This document shows, piece after piece, positions 23,375 to 35,801 of a DNA stretch of 64,000 bases. Origin of the DNA: Aquatica leii. Lineage: Eukaryota > Arthropoda > Insecta > Coleoptera > Lampyridae. The DNA is taken from positions 126,428,255 through 126,492,254 of the forward strand of contig CM069432.1 in NCBI GenBank assembly GCA_035610365.1, in the 5' to 3' direction. Below the pieces are notes generated by a model that was not told the origin of the DNA, ran no database searches, and saw only the letters and a program-made list of their open reading frames with translations. Within the stretch, counting starts at the first letter, position 1. Each line of letters opens with the position of its first letter. Both the position numbers and the translations under genes were made by a program.

Positions 23375-26086
23375 ATTAACTACCTATAACAAATAAGGTT
23401 AGCTACTTAGGAGGAAAACAATTATAATGCTTAAGTTAATTAAATAGTTTTTGGTAATTACAGGTGGATTAACTGAAAACGACCTATTACAGGTAAATAT
23501 TAAACTAATAAAATTATTTAAAGCGGTGATAATTGCAGTTGGAAATTATTTTAAGTTAATGTCGGTTTTCAAATGATACCTTATTAGGATTCTTAACATT
23601 AAATCAGAGAGTGATTTTACTAAAACAACATTTTCATGATATGCCGGTAAGTAACTACAATCAATCGGATAATTAAAACTGGCATGGTTTACGAAACTCC
23701 AAATTTTTACTCACAACGGTGTTTTCAAACCCTTTAGAAATAGTTTGGAAATTACTACAGAGCAATATTTTTCAATTCACTCAAAACTGCGGAAAGAATT
23801 ACTTTGATATGCACACTTGCAAAGTGCATGTCAAAAGTCAAAACCGTGTCAAAAGTTATGTGGTTAAGTACTTTGCACTAGTTTTTGCATTTAGAAATAA
23901 AATAAAAAAAGTAAATGCAACTAATCTGTACGTGCAGGTACCCGCTACCGCTTAAGTTATAACAGATTAAAACAGAAATGTTTCATTAAAACTTAAAAAA
24001 GGAAAATTAAGAGATAGTAAAACGTGATGTTATCAAAAGATGTTTTAGTGTCAGAATCTACAAAAGCAACTCCTTGCGCTCAATGCCAAAATGCAATTCT
24101 GATGGTAATTAACTTTTACTCCTAATATCAAAACAAGTTTAAATTAACGACAATTAAAAATGGCAATGTACGGTGGATGATAAAAATTAAGATTAATAAA
24201 GAAGATTTTCATTATAAAGGAAATACAATATCCAGTATTTAAAACTAAGATATTCCAAAACAATCAATATAATGCGGAGCAATAAAACTAATGCGAAAGC
24301 TGCCGAACTAGTGAACCACTATACATCCGTTTTGCCTTTTTAGGAATATTAAACAGCAAAAAGAGCCTGTAAAGTAAAATATAATGGATGAGCCATCTGA
24401 TAGTATAAATTTACTAAGCATGAATAATATGTAAAAAGTTGTAGAGATGAAAACATTAAAAACGTATTTTATACCCGCGTCATTCAAATAACTTTTGAAT
24501 AACCTTACAATGTTATACGTTGTGGTTTTTAGCCCGCGGCACAGTGGACCAGAATCTGCAAAAAATTACCAAAAATCAGTTTTATGAAAGTACAAATATG
24601 TATTTCAAGTTTTTTTAGTGCTTAAATAAATAACGGATGCTCCCTTGCCTGGAAGCACAACCTCACTGAACAAAATTTCTACCTGCTATAGCCCTCCGAA
24701 CAATAGAGTTTACTGTACACTTACTCATTGGTACTTTAACGCATTTTATAACCAGACTAGTCTAGTCAATGTCTAAAAGACGTTTGTGTTTTAAGTAAAG
24801 TTTATCAAAAAACTTTATTCAGGTATGTACAATAATGTATATATACTGGTATGTTGATTGTCTGTTTATATATAGCAATTGTTTACATAGATCATGATAG
24901 TGCTGACTGTGAAGTTGTTCCCACGTAGTAAAGTTTGTTTGGAGAAACAAAAAAAGTCCCGCTCTAAAAAAAATTTAAAAGATACCTTGGTTATTGCTTA
25001 ATATCATAATAAAAAATTGTAGACTCATTAAGCCCCATTTATGAAATATACTTATTTTTATCAGACGCTGCACGTGCATGTTATGTTTACTCAGAGTTAA
25101 TCCGCGCAGCGCTATTAGACTACAGCACACTTACGCCTTTTTCAAAATGAAAAAAGTAACGATTAAATTATAACTCAAAGTTTTCTCTATAAATACGTTT
25201 TAGTTTTAATTTATTTTAAACAGGTTCCGACATTTTTAAATGTCATCATTAGTATAATTACAAAATTATAAATTATTAAAAATACAGTGAATACATTACA
25301 TTATTAAAAGGGCATGCCTTATTAAAATTGAAGTGTCAAAAATAATAAATGATACTATCAATAAACACATAGCCAGAAGTAATAAAAAAAAAGTTAAAAT
25401 TAAAATTTAGGATTAAAAAGAGGAAAAGTGTTTAAATCAACAAGTTCATTTTCATTTGTGGAAAAGACTTTGAGTTTAAATAACACTGGTCTGCATGAAA
25501 ATCGGCCCTGATACCATTCTTGACGATTCTTATGTAAAATGACCTCCTGAATCCAAGAATGAGCTCCGTTTTTACCCATTACCTACCTACTTTGGGTGGA
25601 CCCCATTATTATTTTATTTTTTGCATTTCTTTTTGAAATTTTAACTTATAGCCGTTAAACATCCCAAAGCAGGTAATAAAATTTATACCAAAGTATATGG
25701 CAAAAGTTTTGCTATAAAATGTATAAAGAAACAACATTAAAATACAAATATATAAGAACAGTAAAAAAATATCAATAAACAGTTAAAAAGATTCACTGCA
25801 CGACGCTGGCGATCTCAATACCACATGCAGGTTTGAACAGGAATTTTCGACAGGCTTGAACTTGCATTACTCTTCTTATTATAGTATATTACATTGTTTG
25901 CTTAGTTGCTTCGATGAGTACATCTATAGTTGTTGCAGGGTTAACTGGTCGACGTTTTAAACGTGCTGGATTTTGTGTTCATTTTTGTTCATTTGTGGAA
26001 AACAGTAAAACTACTTTTACTCCGGTTTTTTTAAGTGACTAAGTGTGATTTGTGGTTAATGCCGGGTGTTGAATTACTGTTTATTT
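23375..26086. other. Intergenic, no gene recognised
   Basis: A+T-rich sequence with a few GC-richer patches (24530-24560 with CCCGCGGCACAGTGGACC, 25060-25130). The 78-codon frame at 23719-23955 has no recognisable domain. The last 200 bases (25900-26086) may be the upstream part of the family relic that follows. Confidence 0.5.
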
Positions 26087-27029
26087 ATGCCACGCGAGTG
26101 TAAAAATCATGCCGATAGCTTCTGCTATGTCTGCGGGGAATTAACTTTAAAAGCGCAACGAAAACCCCAATGTCCGCTTGTTAAAACAGCTTATAAATTG
26201 TACTTTGATTGTCAAGTTGGCGACCAGAACTAGACTTGGGCTGCATCAGTTTGCTGTACGACTTGTTACAGTAGTTTGACCAAATGGCTTAAAGGTACCC
26301 GTAAACAATGCCATTTGCTGTGCCCATGGTTAAGCGTGAACCTCGCTGTCATCTTACAGATTGTTACTTTTGTATGACTTCCACCGTCGGGTTTTTAAGC
26401 AAAAGTAAGCATACAATTCAGTATCCCAATATTCCGCCAGCTCTAAGACCTGTTCCTCATAACGATACTTTGCCAATCCCAAAGCCTCCAAACACTTATA
26501 CTCTAGAGCCGGAAATTGATTTAAAAGATTTTGAGCCACAATCTGGGGCTTCGAATGATACGTTCAATGATGATGAAGAGTATTTCGCAGATTTAGTTTC
26601 TCGACAACCTCACCTCCTCACTCAATCGGAATTAAATGATTGTCAGGGATTTGCAGTTACCCAAGACTAAATCTTAGCTCCTAGGATCGCGACTTCAACA
26701 GTGGAATCTCTTAGAAAAGGGAGTAAAAATATCTTCTTATAGGACCAGACAAGCAACCCTGAAATGTCTTTTCTCAGAAGTTAAAAGTGTTCTGCCATAA
26801 CGCAAATTTATTGATGACAGAGCTACAGATGCCATGTGACCCAGACAAATGGAGACTGTTTATAGACTCATCAAAAACAAGCTTAAAAGTTATCCTGTTG
26901 GCAAATGGGAATGACTTCCCATCAGTTCCAGTTGCATACTCTGTTGATATGAAGGAAACGTACGAAAACATCTTCAGAATCCTTGATAAAATTAGTTATC
27001 ATGATTATAAGTGGAAACAGATTAGCACC
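26087..27029 (+). pseudogene. Relic of an uncharacterised multi-copy invertebrate protein family
   Basis: I recognise this as a protein family found in many copies in insects and some other invertebrates. I know of no established function. The ATG at 26087 opens with MPRECKNHADSFCYVCGEL, a cysteine/histidine cluster that looks like a zinc-binding domain, and continues with further Cys pairs (SVCCTTCYS). A TAG at 26231 and a frameshift near 26300 break it. The next frame (26308-26670) has MPFAVPMVKREP, DCYFCMTS and QPHLLTQSELND. Another frameshift leads to the block at about 26830-27029, with DKWRLFIDSSKTSLKVILL, NDFPSVPVAYSVDMKETYEN and SYHDYKWK. The frame ends at a consensus splice donor, GTAAGT at 27030. 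The large downstream part usually present in this family is absent. Its copy number suggests it travels with a transposon, which is inference. Confidence 0.7.
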
Positions 27030-27209
27030 GTAAGTATTTTGTTTATATTTATTGTTATAATAAATTGAAACTTGTATAATCTTGTTTAAATAAGATAAAC
27101 AAAGCGAGTGACATTATTACATGACACCATTTTCATTTAAGTTACGTTCTAGATAGTGTTACTTGTAGCTGTTCCTAGGCTGGGCACATAAACGTATCTT
27201 TTTTTTTAG

Positions 27210-29770
27210 TGAAAATACTCTGGATAAGCTATTGCAAATGATTTAAGATCACGATTCAAATACCTCTGTGAAAGTTACAATTCTGCCGTCAACACATTCA
27301 AACAAGGCTCTCACTGACGAAGATTCAGGTAATAAAAACAATGTTTTGGTTAATAATTTAGGTAGTTCTCAACTTAGGCGGAGGCTAAAATTTGTAATTA
27401 AAGTAATGATGAAGTAAATAATAAGCAATGAGACAGCAAAAATTTAATCCTTTCGTCGCAACTCAAAAAATCTTTAGAGCTGCTACTTTGAAATAAAAGG
27501 TAAAACGAATAGGTAGTTTAGGATTACTTTAGGCAATGTGGGTTTCAAAAATTGGCAAAATTTTAGTTTACCCAAAAACAACCTATCTCTTGTAAAAATT
27601 TTTAGATACTTTATTGACTCGGATGTAATAGATTTGTTTGTAAGCTTATCAGAAATAAACGTTTTCTTTTTGGTATATTACTTCTAAGTGGTTATGTTTC
27701 ATAACCGAAGAAGGGAATGATGTGGCAAGATTTAAAAGATTTTCACAATAATATAGTTTCAGAATGCATGTCTCAAAACAGATTTGAACACATATTTTCA
27801 AATTCACATTGTTGTTGTTCCGGCAATTGAGTCGTAAGCTTCGTGGTGTTAAATAGTAAAATGAATTGATAAAAGGCTAGAGTAAGAGACACGGTTTAAG
27901 TCTACCCGCAGATGAAATAGAACAAATGACAAGACAGAGTATATTTATTTTATTACACACAGCAGTTTACGTTAGAAGAAGAAGAAGAAGTAGATGCAAA
28001 AGTATATTTATATAAATTTTATTACACGCTAGCACGTAGGTTGGTATTACAGACAAAATATAAACTACACCGTCGACTGGGCAACACATCGTACAGCAAA
28101 ATGATTTAGTGGACCTAACTTTTACGTTAAAAAAAAGACTTTACATTCATAAATTACAATACAGAAATTGAAGATTTAGAGAATCAAAGTATAATAATAT
28201 GTAACACTACAAAACGATTTCATAATTACTTGTGTAAACCACCTTACATGTACCTACAGTCGTTCTTACCATTGGGCTAACCATCAAAATACTAAAAATT
28301 ATAATATTTACAATGTAGTTTTCCTCACAGTATGGGACTAGATAGTGGCACAGTAACAGCATTTCTTAAAATTCATTTGAAATATAACGAAAACGGTCAT
28401 ACGGCGTTTTCACATGTAAGCTTTTTTTATTTATACGAACACTAAAAATAAACGACTGCGCAGAGTTTCCGTCAAATTAATTTTGTAATTTTTGGTAAAA
28501 GTTTTTTCCAATACGTATAATAATTGCATCCAACTCCTTAAAAGTGTAGATAGTGTTAGCTACAGCAAGGTGACGTTATAATAACAAATTTTCCTTAATA
28601 TCTCCACAGACAAAAAAACGTGTGGGGGTATAAAAAACCGTTACAGACAATTACAAAAAAATTAAATTAAACCACAAACACAAGAAATAAATTTTTATCT
28701 CAAAAAAGACTTTCAATCAGATCGCCACAATATTCTATTTCATATTCACATGGATGTGCGTAAAACACTTAACAATGAAAGCGTTTTTGGGCGTACACAA
28801 CGCTAGATGATGTTTGCGTTCTTCAAATTTTGCCGGAAGAATAAATCGTGTTTAAAATTTGACGTGTTAGTAATTTTAACATAACAAAGCGCTTCCATAT
28901 GTTTATCAGTGGTGGATTGGCGCAACCTTTATCGGTTATGCAGTTTAATATAAATCATTTCAAGGGGCTAAATCTAAAATCAAAGGTGGATATAAATTTT
29001 TAGGACTCTGACTTTCTGTTGTATTACAGTATACTAATGTTTCATTTACTCAGCATAAGTTACCATTCAATATTTATTTCGATAAATTTTTTTGACCTTA
29101 CTATTAATCGAACTACTAACAAAAAGTGGCATCAAGTGTACGGGTACTATAAGAAATAATTGGCTTAGAAATTGTGATTTTGGATAAAAACCTAAAAAAG
29201 CGTAAAGGAAAATATGATTTTAAAGTTTCTAATAAAAAAACAGTCATGATTGTAAAATGGTTTGATAATAGTATGGTTTACATGATTTCAAATTTCTACG
29301 ATCCATTGCCAATCTACTCAGACTCTCGTTATTCTCAAAAAGACACAAAGAAATTAACTAAAAAAATTGATATGAGTATGGGGGGAGTTGATCGTAGTGA
29401 TCAGAACATTGGTTTATAAAATATTAACATTAGAAACAAATGGTATTTCCTTCTTATTACCCATTTAATTGATGCAGCTGGGAAAGATTCTTGGTAGGTA
29501 GATCAAAGACAAGACGAGAAATTGAATCATCTTGTTTTTAGAAAGAATGTGCCATTAAATCTTATTAAATGCATTGAAAGGGAAAGAGAACAAAATGTAT
29601 TAAAGCGGTTTGAAAAAACCTCTTCATTAGAATATGTAGAATTTCGATACGAGAAAATGGATCATTTCAGAAGGACAACCAGAACAAATCAGATGCCGAC
29701 TTTGCCATATAAAAATTTCTACAAGATGTAAAAAAGTATGGTAACACTTCATTGAAGGTGCTTTACGGCC
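27210..29770 (+). pseudogene. piggyBac-type transposase pseudogene
   Basis: Decayed piggyBac transposase on the plus strand. Fragments in order: VTILPSTHSNKALTDEDSG (about 27270-27330) and NNLGSSQLRRRLK (about 27355-27390) from the acidic N-terminus; DFHNNIVSECMSQNRFEHIF (about 27735-27800), the conserved MSxxRFE motif. After a poorly matching kilobase come KKWHQVYGYYKK (about 29127) and an open frame 29174-29419 with VMIVKWFDNSMVYMISNFYD and DMSMGGVDRSDQNIGL, the MGGVDxxD signature. NKWYFLLITHLIDAAG follows (about 29437). The last frame (29522-29731) and CRLCHIKISTRCKK near 29693 are the C-terminal cysteine-rich zinc domain. Multiple stops and frameshifts are present. Confidence 0.88.
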
Positions 29771-29884
29771 TACTATACAAAGTAATTATATATTTCTATT
29801 TTTACATGTATTTTTTGAAACACTATATTAAATTTGATTGAGTATTTTTGAAAATAGATTGGTCACTAAAAATTTGTCAAAAAA

Positions 29885-29904
29885 GTTTCTTGGTATCTGG
29901 GTTA
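29885..29904. mobile_element. Candidate piggyBac right end
   Basis: The string GTATCTGGGTTAA lies about 120 bp after the transposase relic. piggyBac-family elements insert at TTAA and typically have ends of the form CCC...GGG next to it. No matching TTAACCC left end was found upstream of 27210, so only the right boundary is proposed. Confidence 0.4.
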
Positions 29905-30699
29905 AGTGTTTAATATATGCAAAGCCAATATAAATTCATTTGCATCCAAAAAGATATTTATTATAAAAATATTATTTAATTTAAGAATTAATTATATCAC
30001 ACAAAATAGTGTAGGACTGAAGCAAACACATGCTAAGATTTACTCAAAAGTATATACCAAATTACTGTTTTATTTTGATAATAGTATATTATATAACAAA
30101 GTTGAGAAGTGTATGATTATATTGCCAAACGCAAACTGTTGAGGTTTGTAAGTGTGGTGTATATACAATTTTTTCTACTACTAGAATTATTAAAACCTTT
30201 TTACTTGTTACAAAATGAAATTTAAAATTTAAGATGCTTATTTCAAATTAAAAATTAAGTGACTGATTGTGACAGTTGACATTGGTTTAGTAGAATTAAT
30301 TTTGACGTAATTCGTAATTGTAATTTATAGCAAAGTAACAAATAGATAACGTAGTTTTTTTTGCTAATCTTACTAACATTGTTTAAAAACCTGTTATTTT
30401 AAGCATTGATTATGTCAGTTAAAATTAACATTTAATTAAGCGCAAACTTCAAATAACTTACTTTTTTGAAATAAATTAATTTGCTTAATGCACGATTTAA
30501 AATAGCATTAAATAAAATCTTTTACTCCTGATAAACTTTTTTTCTGTTATAGAAATATCAAAAAATGTAAATATTTTTATTATGAACCAGAAGTTAATAA
30601 TAAAATATTATTTACCTGCGCTTAAAAAGGTAAAACTTTACAACCTACTATTATACGTAATAATGAATGTCTACACGACTAGTAGTAGACGAATCATCT
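29905..30699. other. Intergenic, nothing recognised
   Basis: A+T-rich. A 78-codon frame at 29906-30142 has no recognisable motif. Confidence 0.55.
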
Positions 30700-30942
30700 C
30701 CGGTTGCATAAAACAAAGATAACTATGTTGTTAGATGACGCTGTTGTTAACGGAAAGTGGAAAAAACATGTCCGGTTGCATAAAATCAAGTTAACTATAT
30801 TGTTAACTGACGCCATTGTTACCCAAATACTAGCTATTGATTTGTTCAGCAAAACAATTGATTTTTACCAATGACACCGCTTAACGACATAACCACGTAA
30901 GTAACTACCTCGTCAAAGGTAACCATGTTTTATACAACAGGG
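30700..30942. mobile_element. MITE-like short element
   Basis: The left end CCGGTTGCATAAAACA is matched by the inverted right end CCCTGTTGTATAAAACA, with further similarity inward (GATAACTATGTTG versus GGTTACC). The left terminal block is itself duplicated: CCGGTTGCATAAAATCAAG at 30772 repeats the first ~50 bp. No coding capacity and no clear target duplication. This looks like a small non-autonomous element with a tandemly repeated left end. Confidence 0.6.
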
Positions 30943-33600
30943 CTTGAACATATACCTTTTCCTCAGTGTAGATTAATTATTACTAACTGTTTTGATAATT
31001 TATTGACATACCTATGTTATCTACATTATTTTGTAATGTCTTTTAGATAAGTACAATTGCTGTAATATATCGACTATTGAACATAACTGCCAATTCACTT
31101 TCTACGTTTTTTTATTTTTTTAATGGTAAGAAATAGAAGTTATTTTTGCAAATAGAAATTGCCTTTGATTGCGCTGCTTCGGTATTTTCTTTGGACTGTG
31201 CAATTCTTGCATGCACTTCGTTTGTAACGAAAATGGTTGAACTTTTATAGAATTTATTTACAAGACACTTTACATCATATTCGTACAAGCAACAAACGCT
31301 TAAAATGAATTTTATATTTCTTAGCAACCAATACTTAAAAGAACAAAAATGAATTAATTGCGCTTCCTATCGGCGTAGCAAACAGGTAAAAAAGACCGAA
31401 AATACAGAAAGAAAAAAATATTGATTTTCAATAGAAAAAATCGGTAACAGAAGTTAAATCTTAGATAAAAAATTTAATTTCTTTTGTATTAAGTACGTGG
31501 TGTTTATAGATGTGCCGTCTAAACAAGGATCAAAATGTATAGCAACCAAAGAATGACTAAATACACCAAGTAGGTTTTTTTAATTAATACTTATCATTAT
31601 AATAATAGTTTAATTAATATATTAAAATTTTAAAATGTGTTTTTGCATTATTTTTAATTGTTTTGATCAAAACTTATAAATTTAAATTTGATTTGTCACG
31701 GCAATGCATTTTCTTTTTTTTTAATGGGAAGTGGCGATTTATGTATAAATACTGTAAAATTACCTATAAATTTGAACAATGATATTCTTTGATTCTCTCT
31801 GCCATAATGAGTCTAGTTAGTAGTTGTATTTATTCTGTAAATTACAAATTGGCAAATATTATTTTTAGGAAATATTTTTTAACCAAAAAACAAAAAATTA
31901 TAAATAATTTAAAGAATCGTTTATACAAGAATTATCGTATTTTTAATTTATCTAAGAAACTACGAAATTTTTTTCAAGATTACAAACAAATTTTGACAGT
32001 AATTTTTTTTTTAACTTTTATTGTATTTTTAATATTAGAATTACAAAAACACAAAAATATTTTTTTATTGCACTTATATCATAATGCTTGTTTAACAAAT
32101 TAAGAACACGTGAAACCTTATCATTACAACGCTGGAATGCTTTAAAATTGCTATTGAAACAATGACGTCATCATTTTTTTAAAAAGTTTTATTTTTAATT
32201 TACACAGGTAATTAGTAAGAGATAACAAACAGTATCATCTTTATTTTAAATAAACGTTAAATGTACAATTTTTGGTATTTGATATGTAGACATTCACAGT
32301 TTCCAGTTCGTTATTACTTGCTCTTTATCGCAGAATTACTAGTATTAACTGACTGTGATGTTGTAGTCGTCTCATTAACAACTCATTGTACTTTGACACT
32401 TTCTAGCAGCAACCGTAAAAAATCTACAACTTACTTCATGCTTTACTTCATCTATTTACCATAATCGTTGCAGGTGTCCGCTTGAAAGCATGGCCAGTGT
32501 ATCTTGCAGAGTCTAAAAGTTTCAAAGAATATACTTCAAGAGCAAGGCAGCTACTAAAGGTGTTAATCCTAACTTGTTTTATGCACGTCTTATTGACGTA
32601 CTTAAAAAAACTCTATTTATACCTACATTTTTAAAACAAAGAGAAAGGTATTTGTTAAACAATTTAACGTACTCTATATAAGAATCATCAATAATAGCAA
32701 ATTTTCGACTATGCTCAGTTTTTGATAGACAAAGCATAACACAAATTGCGATAACCTAAAAGTGAAGTAACTGTCACTAATCTCTGTTAACACTATTGTA
32801 TATCAGTACCTTTAAAAACAAGAAAATGTCATTATGAGATTGAACAAAAACAAATAAAAAGCATTTTATTTGTAAAAACGAAAGATATTTTAGCTTCATA
32901 ACCTTCATATACATTATTTCTTTAAATGTATACACTATAAAGTAAATGATTTGCACACACTAGACTGTCCAAAACATAAAATATGAAAGAAAAAGATATA
33001 ATTGTAATCAATGAAACATTTTTATCATGTAAACAAGCGTCAATATCTTATTTACACTTTTTACACTTTTCAAATTTTTATTTTCCATCCACATAAGCAG
33101 TTTTTCATATCCTTTACAATAAGCATACCTTAATTTTTACGGAATCAATTTTAATTCCGTTTTTTCGACCAGTTTTCCGGTGAAATGCTTTCATCAAAAT
33201 AATCTACTTTTTACAGAACAGTTTTCGAAAACACCGTATTCATTTATAAAGGTAAACACCAAATAGTAACCAATCTCTATATCAACGACATAACGTCATT
33301 GCATAGGCTACTACTACAAAATTAAAATGTTGGTTTAAAACATAAATTTTACTTTTTTTTTAAATTATGAAACAATTGTAATAAAAAATAGCGTATAACA
33401 CGCGTATAAAAGTGCCCTTAAAATACTAGCGCTGTTAAAAGCACTCCGCGTCGTGTCGTGGTTTGAACTCGTGGCGCGTGCTTTAAAGGCTTGCTTCTAC
33501 ACTTGTATCATAATATACTATATTAACATTAATTTATTCAGTATAATTAAACACATTATTTTTATTCAAGTACTGTAGTTACGTCTTCCTTTAATATTGA
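30943..33600. other. Long A+T-rich intergenic stretch
   Basis: No supported gene. The frames at 31112-31327 (minus), 31789-32103 and 32261-32464 have A+T-driven composition and no domain that I recognise. A GC-rich patch at 33425-33500 (GTCGTGTCGTGG, CTCGTGGCGCGTG) resembles neither a gene nor a tRNA. Confidence 0.5.
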
Positions 33601-33867
33601 ATTAATGACTTAGATTGTAGGAAGTTCTTCACTAGGAGGGGCAATTAAACCACTCAAGATTTTATTATGACGACGTTTCGTGCACAAAGCGTGCTCTTCT
33701 TTAGGCCACTGAATATTGTTATGTAAAAAGAAGTGTTAGCTTATTCACAATATATTTCAGTGGCCTGAAGAAGTGCACGCCTTGTGCACGAAACGTCGCC
33801 ATAATAAAATCTTGAGCTGTTTAATTGCCCCTCCTATGAAGAACTTCCTACAATCTAAGTCATTAAT
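33601..33867. repeat. Large palindrome, ~110-bp arms, with hammerhead-like motif
   Basis: The left arm (33601-33711) begins ATTAATGACTTAGATTG. The right arm (about 33756-33867) ends CAATCTAAGTCATTAAT. The arms are inverted copies with roughly ten differences and a ~45-base spacer. Each arm carries, pointing outward, a CTGAAGA-like string (33768 plus strand), a self-complementary stem GTGCAC...GTGCAC, then CGAAACGTC. CTGANGA, a stem and GAAA form the core order of a hammerhead ribozyme, a motif known from the terminal repeats of Penelope-like retroelements. The left-arm copy has CTAAAGA instead. No reverse transcriptase is nearby. Confidence 0.8.
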
Positions 33868-35499
33868 TACTTTCAAAGTTTAAAATGTACAGTATTTAAA
33901 CTAATAAAATTTTTAATAATTTGTATGTTTGTATTCTACAATAGTTTTAAACATCAGCTCAAGTTTTATAACAATGATAAATTAATTGAAGTTAAAGCAT
34001 AATATAGTAAACTTTGTAACATAAATTACAGAAAAACTAATAACTAAATACAATTGTGAGTAAATTTATTTATATTCGATAAATTGCAAATGGTAAAATT
34101 ATTTTTTTATTTTTAGCATACCAAATGTATTAAGAAAGACTAAAATTACCTATAATTTCTAAAAATGTTAAAAAACACACAAGTAATTTTAGTTTTAATA
34201 GCAAAAATTTTAATCTATAATTGTAATGCTGAGTTATTACTTAATACGGCTTGTTACGTTTTCAAAATAAACATCAATTTGCATTTGCATTAAGCATATA
34301 AATGTAATAAATGTAAACTTAACTACAATCGGAAGTACCTGGTTTAGTTGTGAAAAGTTCTTAGAATCTCTCGAGAATACAAAAAAGTTGTACTTTCTTG
34401 TGTACAATAGAGCACAGCAGCCAACTATTCAATACCTTTGAGAAATCATAGAAAACTGAAAATGTGTTGTAACGTAAAATTCGATAACATGGTTTACAAC
34501 GACGTACAGTTTTGAATAAAATATGCAAAGACGACTGAAAGATTAAACTAAACATTTACAGTTATTAGTTTTTAACGTTTAGTGTTTTGCTTTATCTATA
34601 ATAAAATATCATTAAATTAAATACGTAGTAAAATAAAACTAAACACAAATTTGAACTAATATGTAGAAACTTTAGTTTTAATAAATTTTTATTTAGTTAT
34701 GCCTTAAAATTTTTATTAAATAGTATTTACTTTTATATAAACATTTTTTCAAATATATGACTAGTACACCCGTACGTTGCATTCGTGCAGTAATCAGAAC
34801 TAAGTTTTGAATAACAATACCGTCTGATTTAAAGTTATGTACGCTAATTGAATTTCTGATAAGACATTTAATCATCATACATCTTAATTAAATCATATAC
34901 AATGCACGTTTCTAGACATATTGTAGGTTCCAGCTGTTTTAATAAGTTCTCATAAGACTAATTTATTTTCATTAAAACGTCTACATTATCTTAATCTCAC
35001 TAAAATAAACACAATTTTTGTACGAATTAATATTATGAGCCAATTTAACGTAACCAATCTAGTACTTAGTTTTTTAACTTAAAACTTTATATTCCCTTAG
35101 TCGTAAATTTTTTGTCAGACTACCCAAGAGGGTAATATGAAGTAAGTAAGCTAGAACATATGAGCGGTACAAACAAATTAAAAGTAGGTAAAGGAAAATG
35201 ACACATTAAAAGCAAATCTAAGTTAATGTTACGACATAATTTTGCAGTATCTTTATGTACATCAGCATAAATCGTAGTAATTATAAAACTTTTGAAATAT
35301 ACCAAAAAAGTTAATTAAAGCACAATATTTTATTTTTAATAATGTAACTGAAAATTACTGATTACAAGTTATATTTTTTTAAATTTTGCAAATGAGTTAT
35401 TTATTTAATGAAGTAATGTTATTTCTACAAGCAAATATATAAGAAAAAAAACAATATTTTTTTTTTGATAAGTTTTCTAACTTTTTTTATTATGATCTG
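33868..35499. other. Intergenic, nothing recognised
   Basis: A+T-rich. Short minus-strand frames (34361-34555, 34693-34878, 35120-35305) have no recognisable domain. Confidence 0.55.
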
Positions 35500-35801
35500 A
35501 AATTTTTATTGCATAATTTTACGTTTCAAGGCCTGAATCAGAAAAATGTATTTTTGACAAAAAAAATGGGTGTGTTTGTGTGTAACGATATGTACCCACA
35601 ATAACTCTCGAACCAAAAATCCTAGTAACTTGGAATTTGGTATGGAGCTGGCTTTTCATATTCTCTCGGTTCTAATAAAAGATGGGTCTGATAAAAAAAA
35701 ACGGAAGTGGGTGTATCCGCGATTTTTAACAGTTTTTCTTATATAATTTTGTATGTAAATTTTTCGAACTATTTTTACAGTTTCTTATAGAGTTAATTCT
35801 T
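35500..35801. repeat. Dispersed repeat, copy 2, left part
   Basis: Matches 15980-16275 in the same orientation up to AGAGTTAATTCTT, where the mariner-type element begins. In copy 1 the sequence after that same string continues uninterrupted. The break therefore marks an insertion into an existing repeat. Confidence 0.75.

Noticed and set aside
31789-32103. 104-codon plus-strand frame with hydrophobic C-terminus as a membrane protein gene
   Set aside because: Its residues (I, F, K, N, L) are what A+T-rich DNA yields by chance. No homology is recognised and there is no supporting context.
33425-33500. GC-rich patch as a promoter or RNA gene
   Set aside because: Only composition stands out. 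No fold, box or neighbouring gene supports a function.
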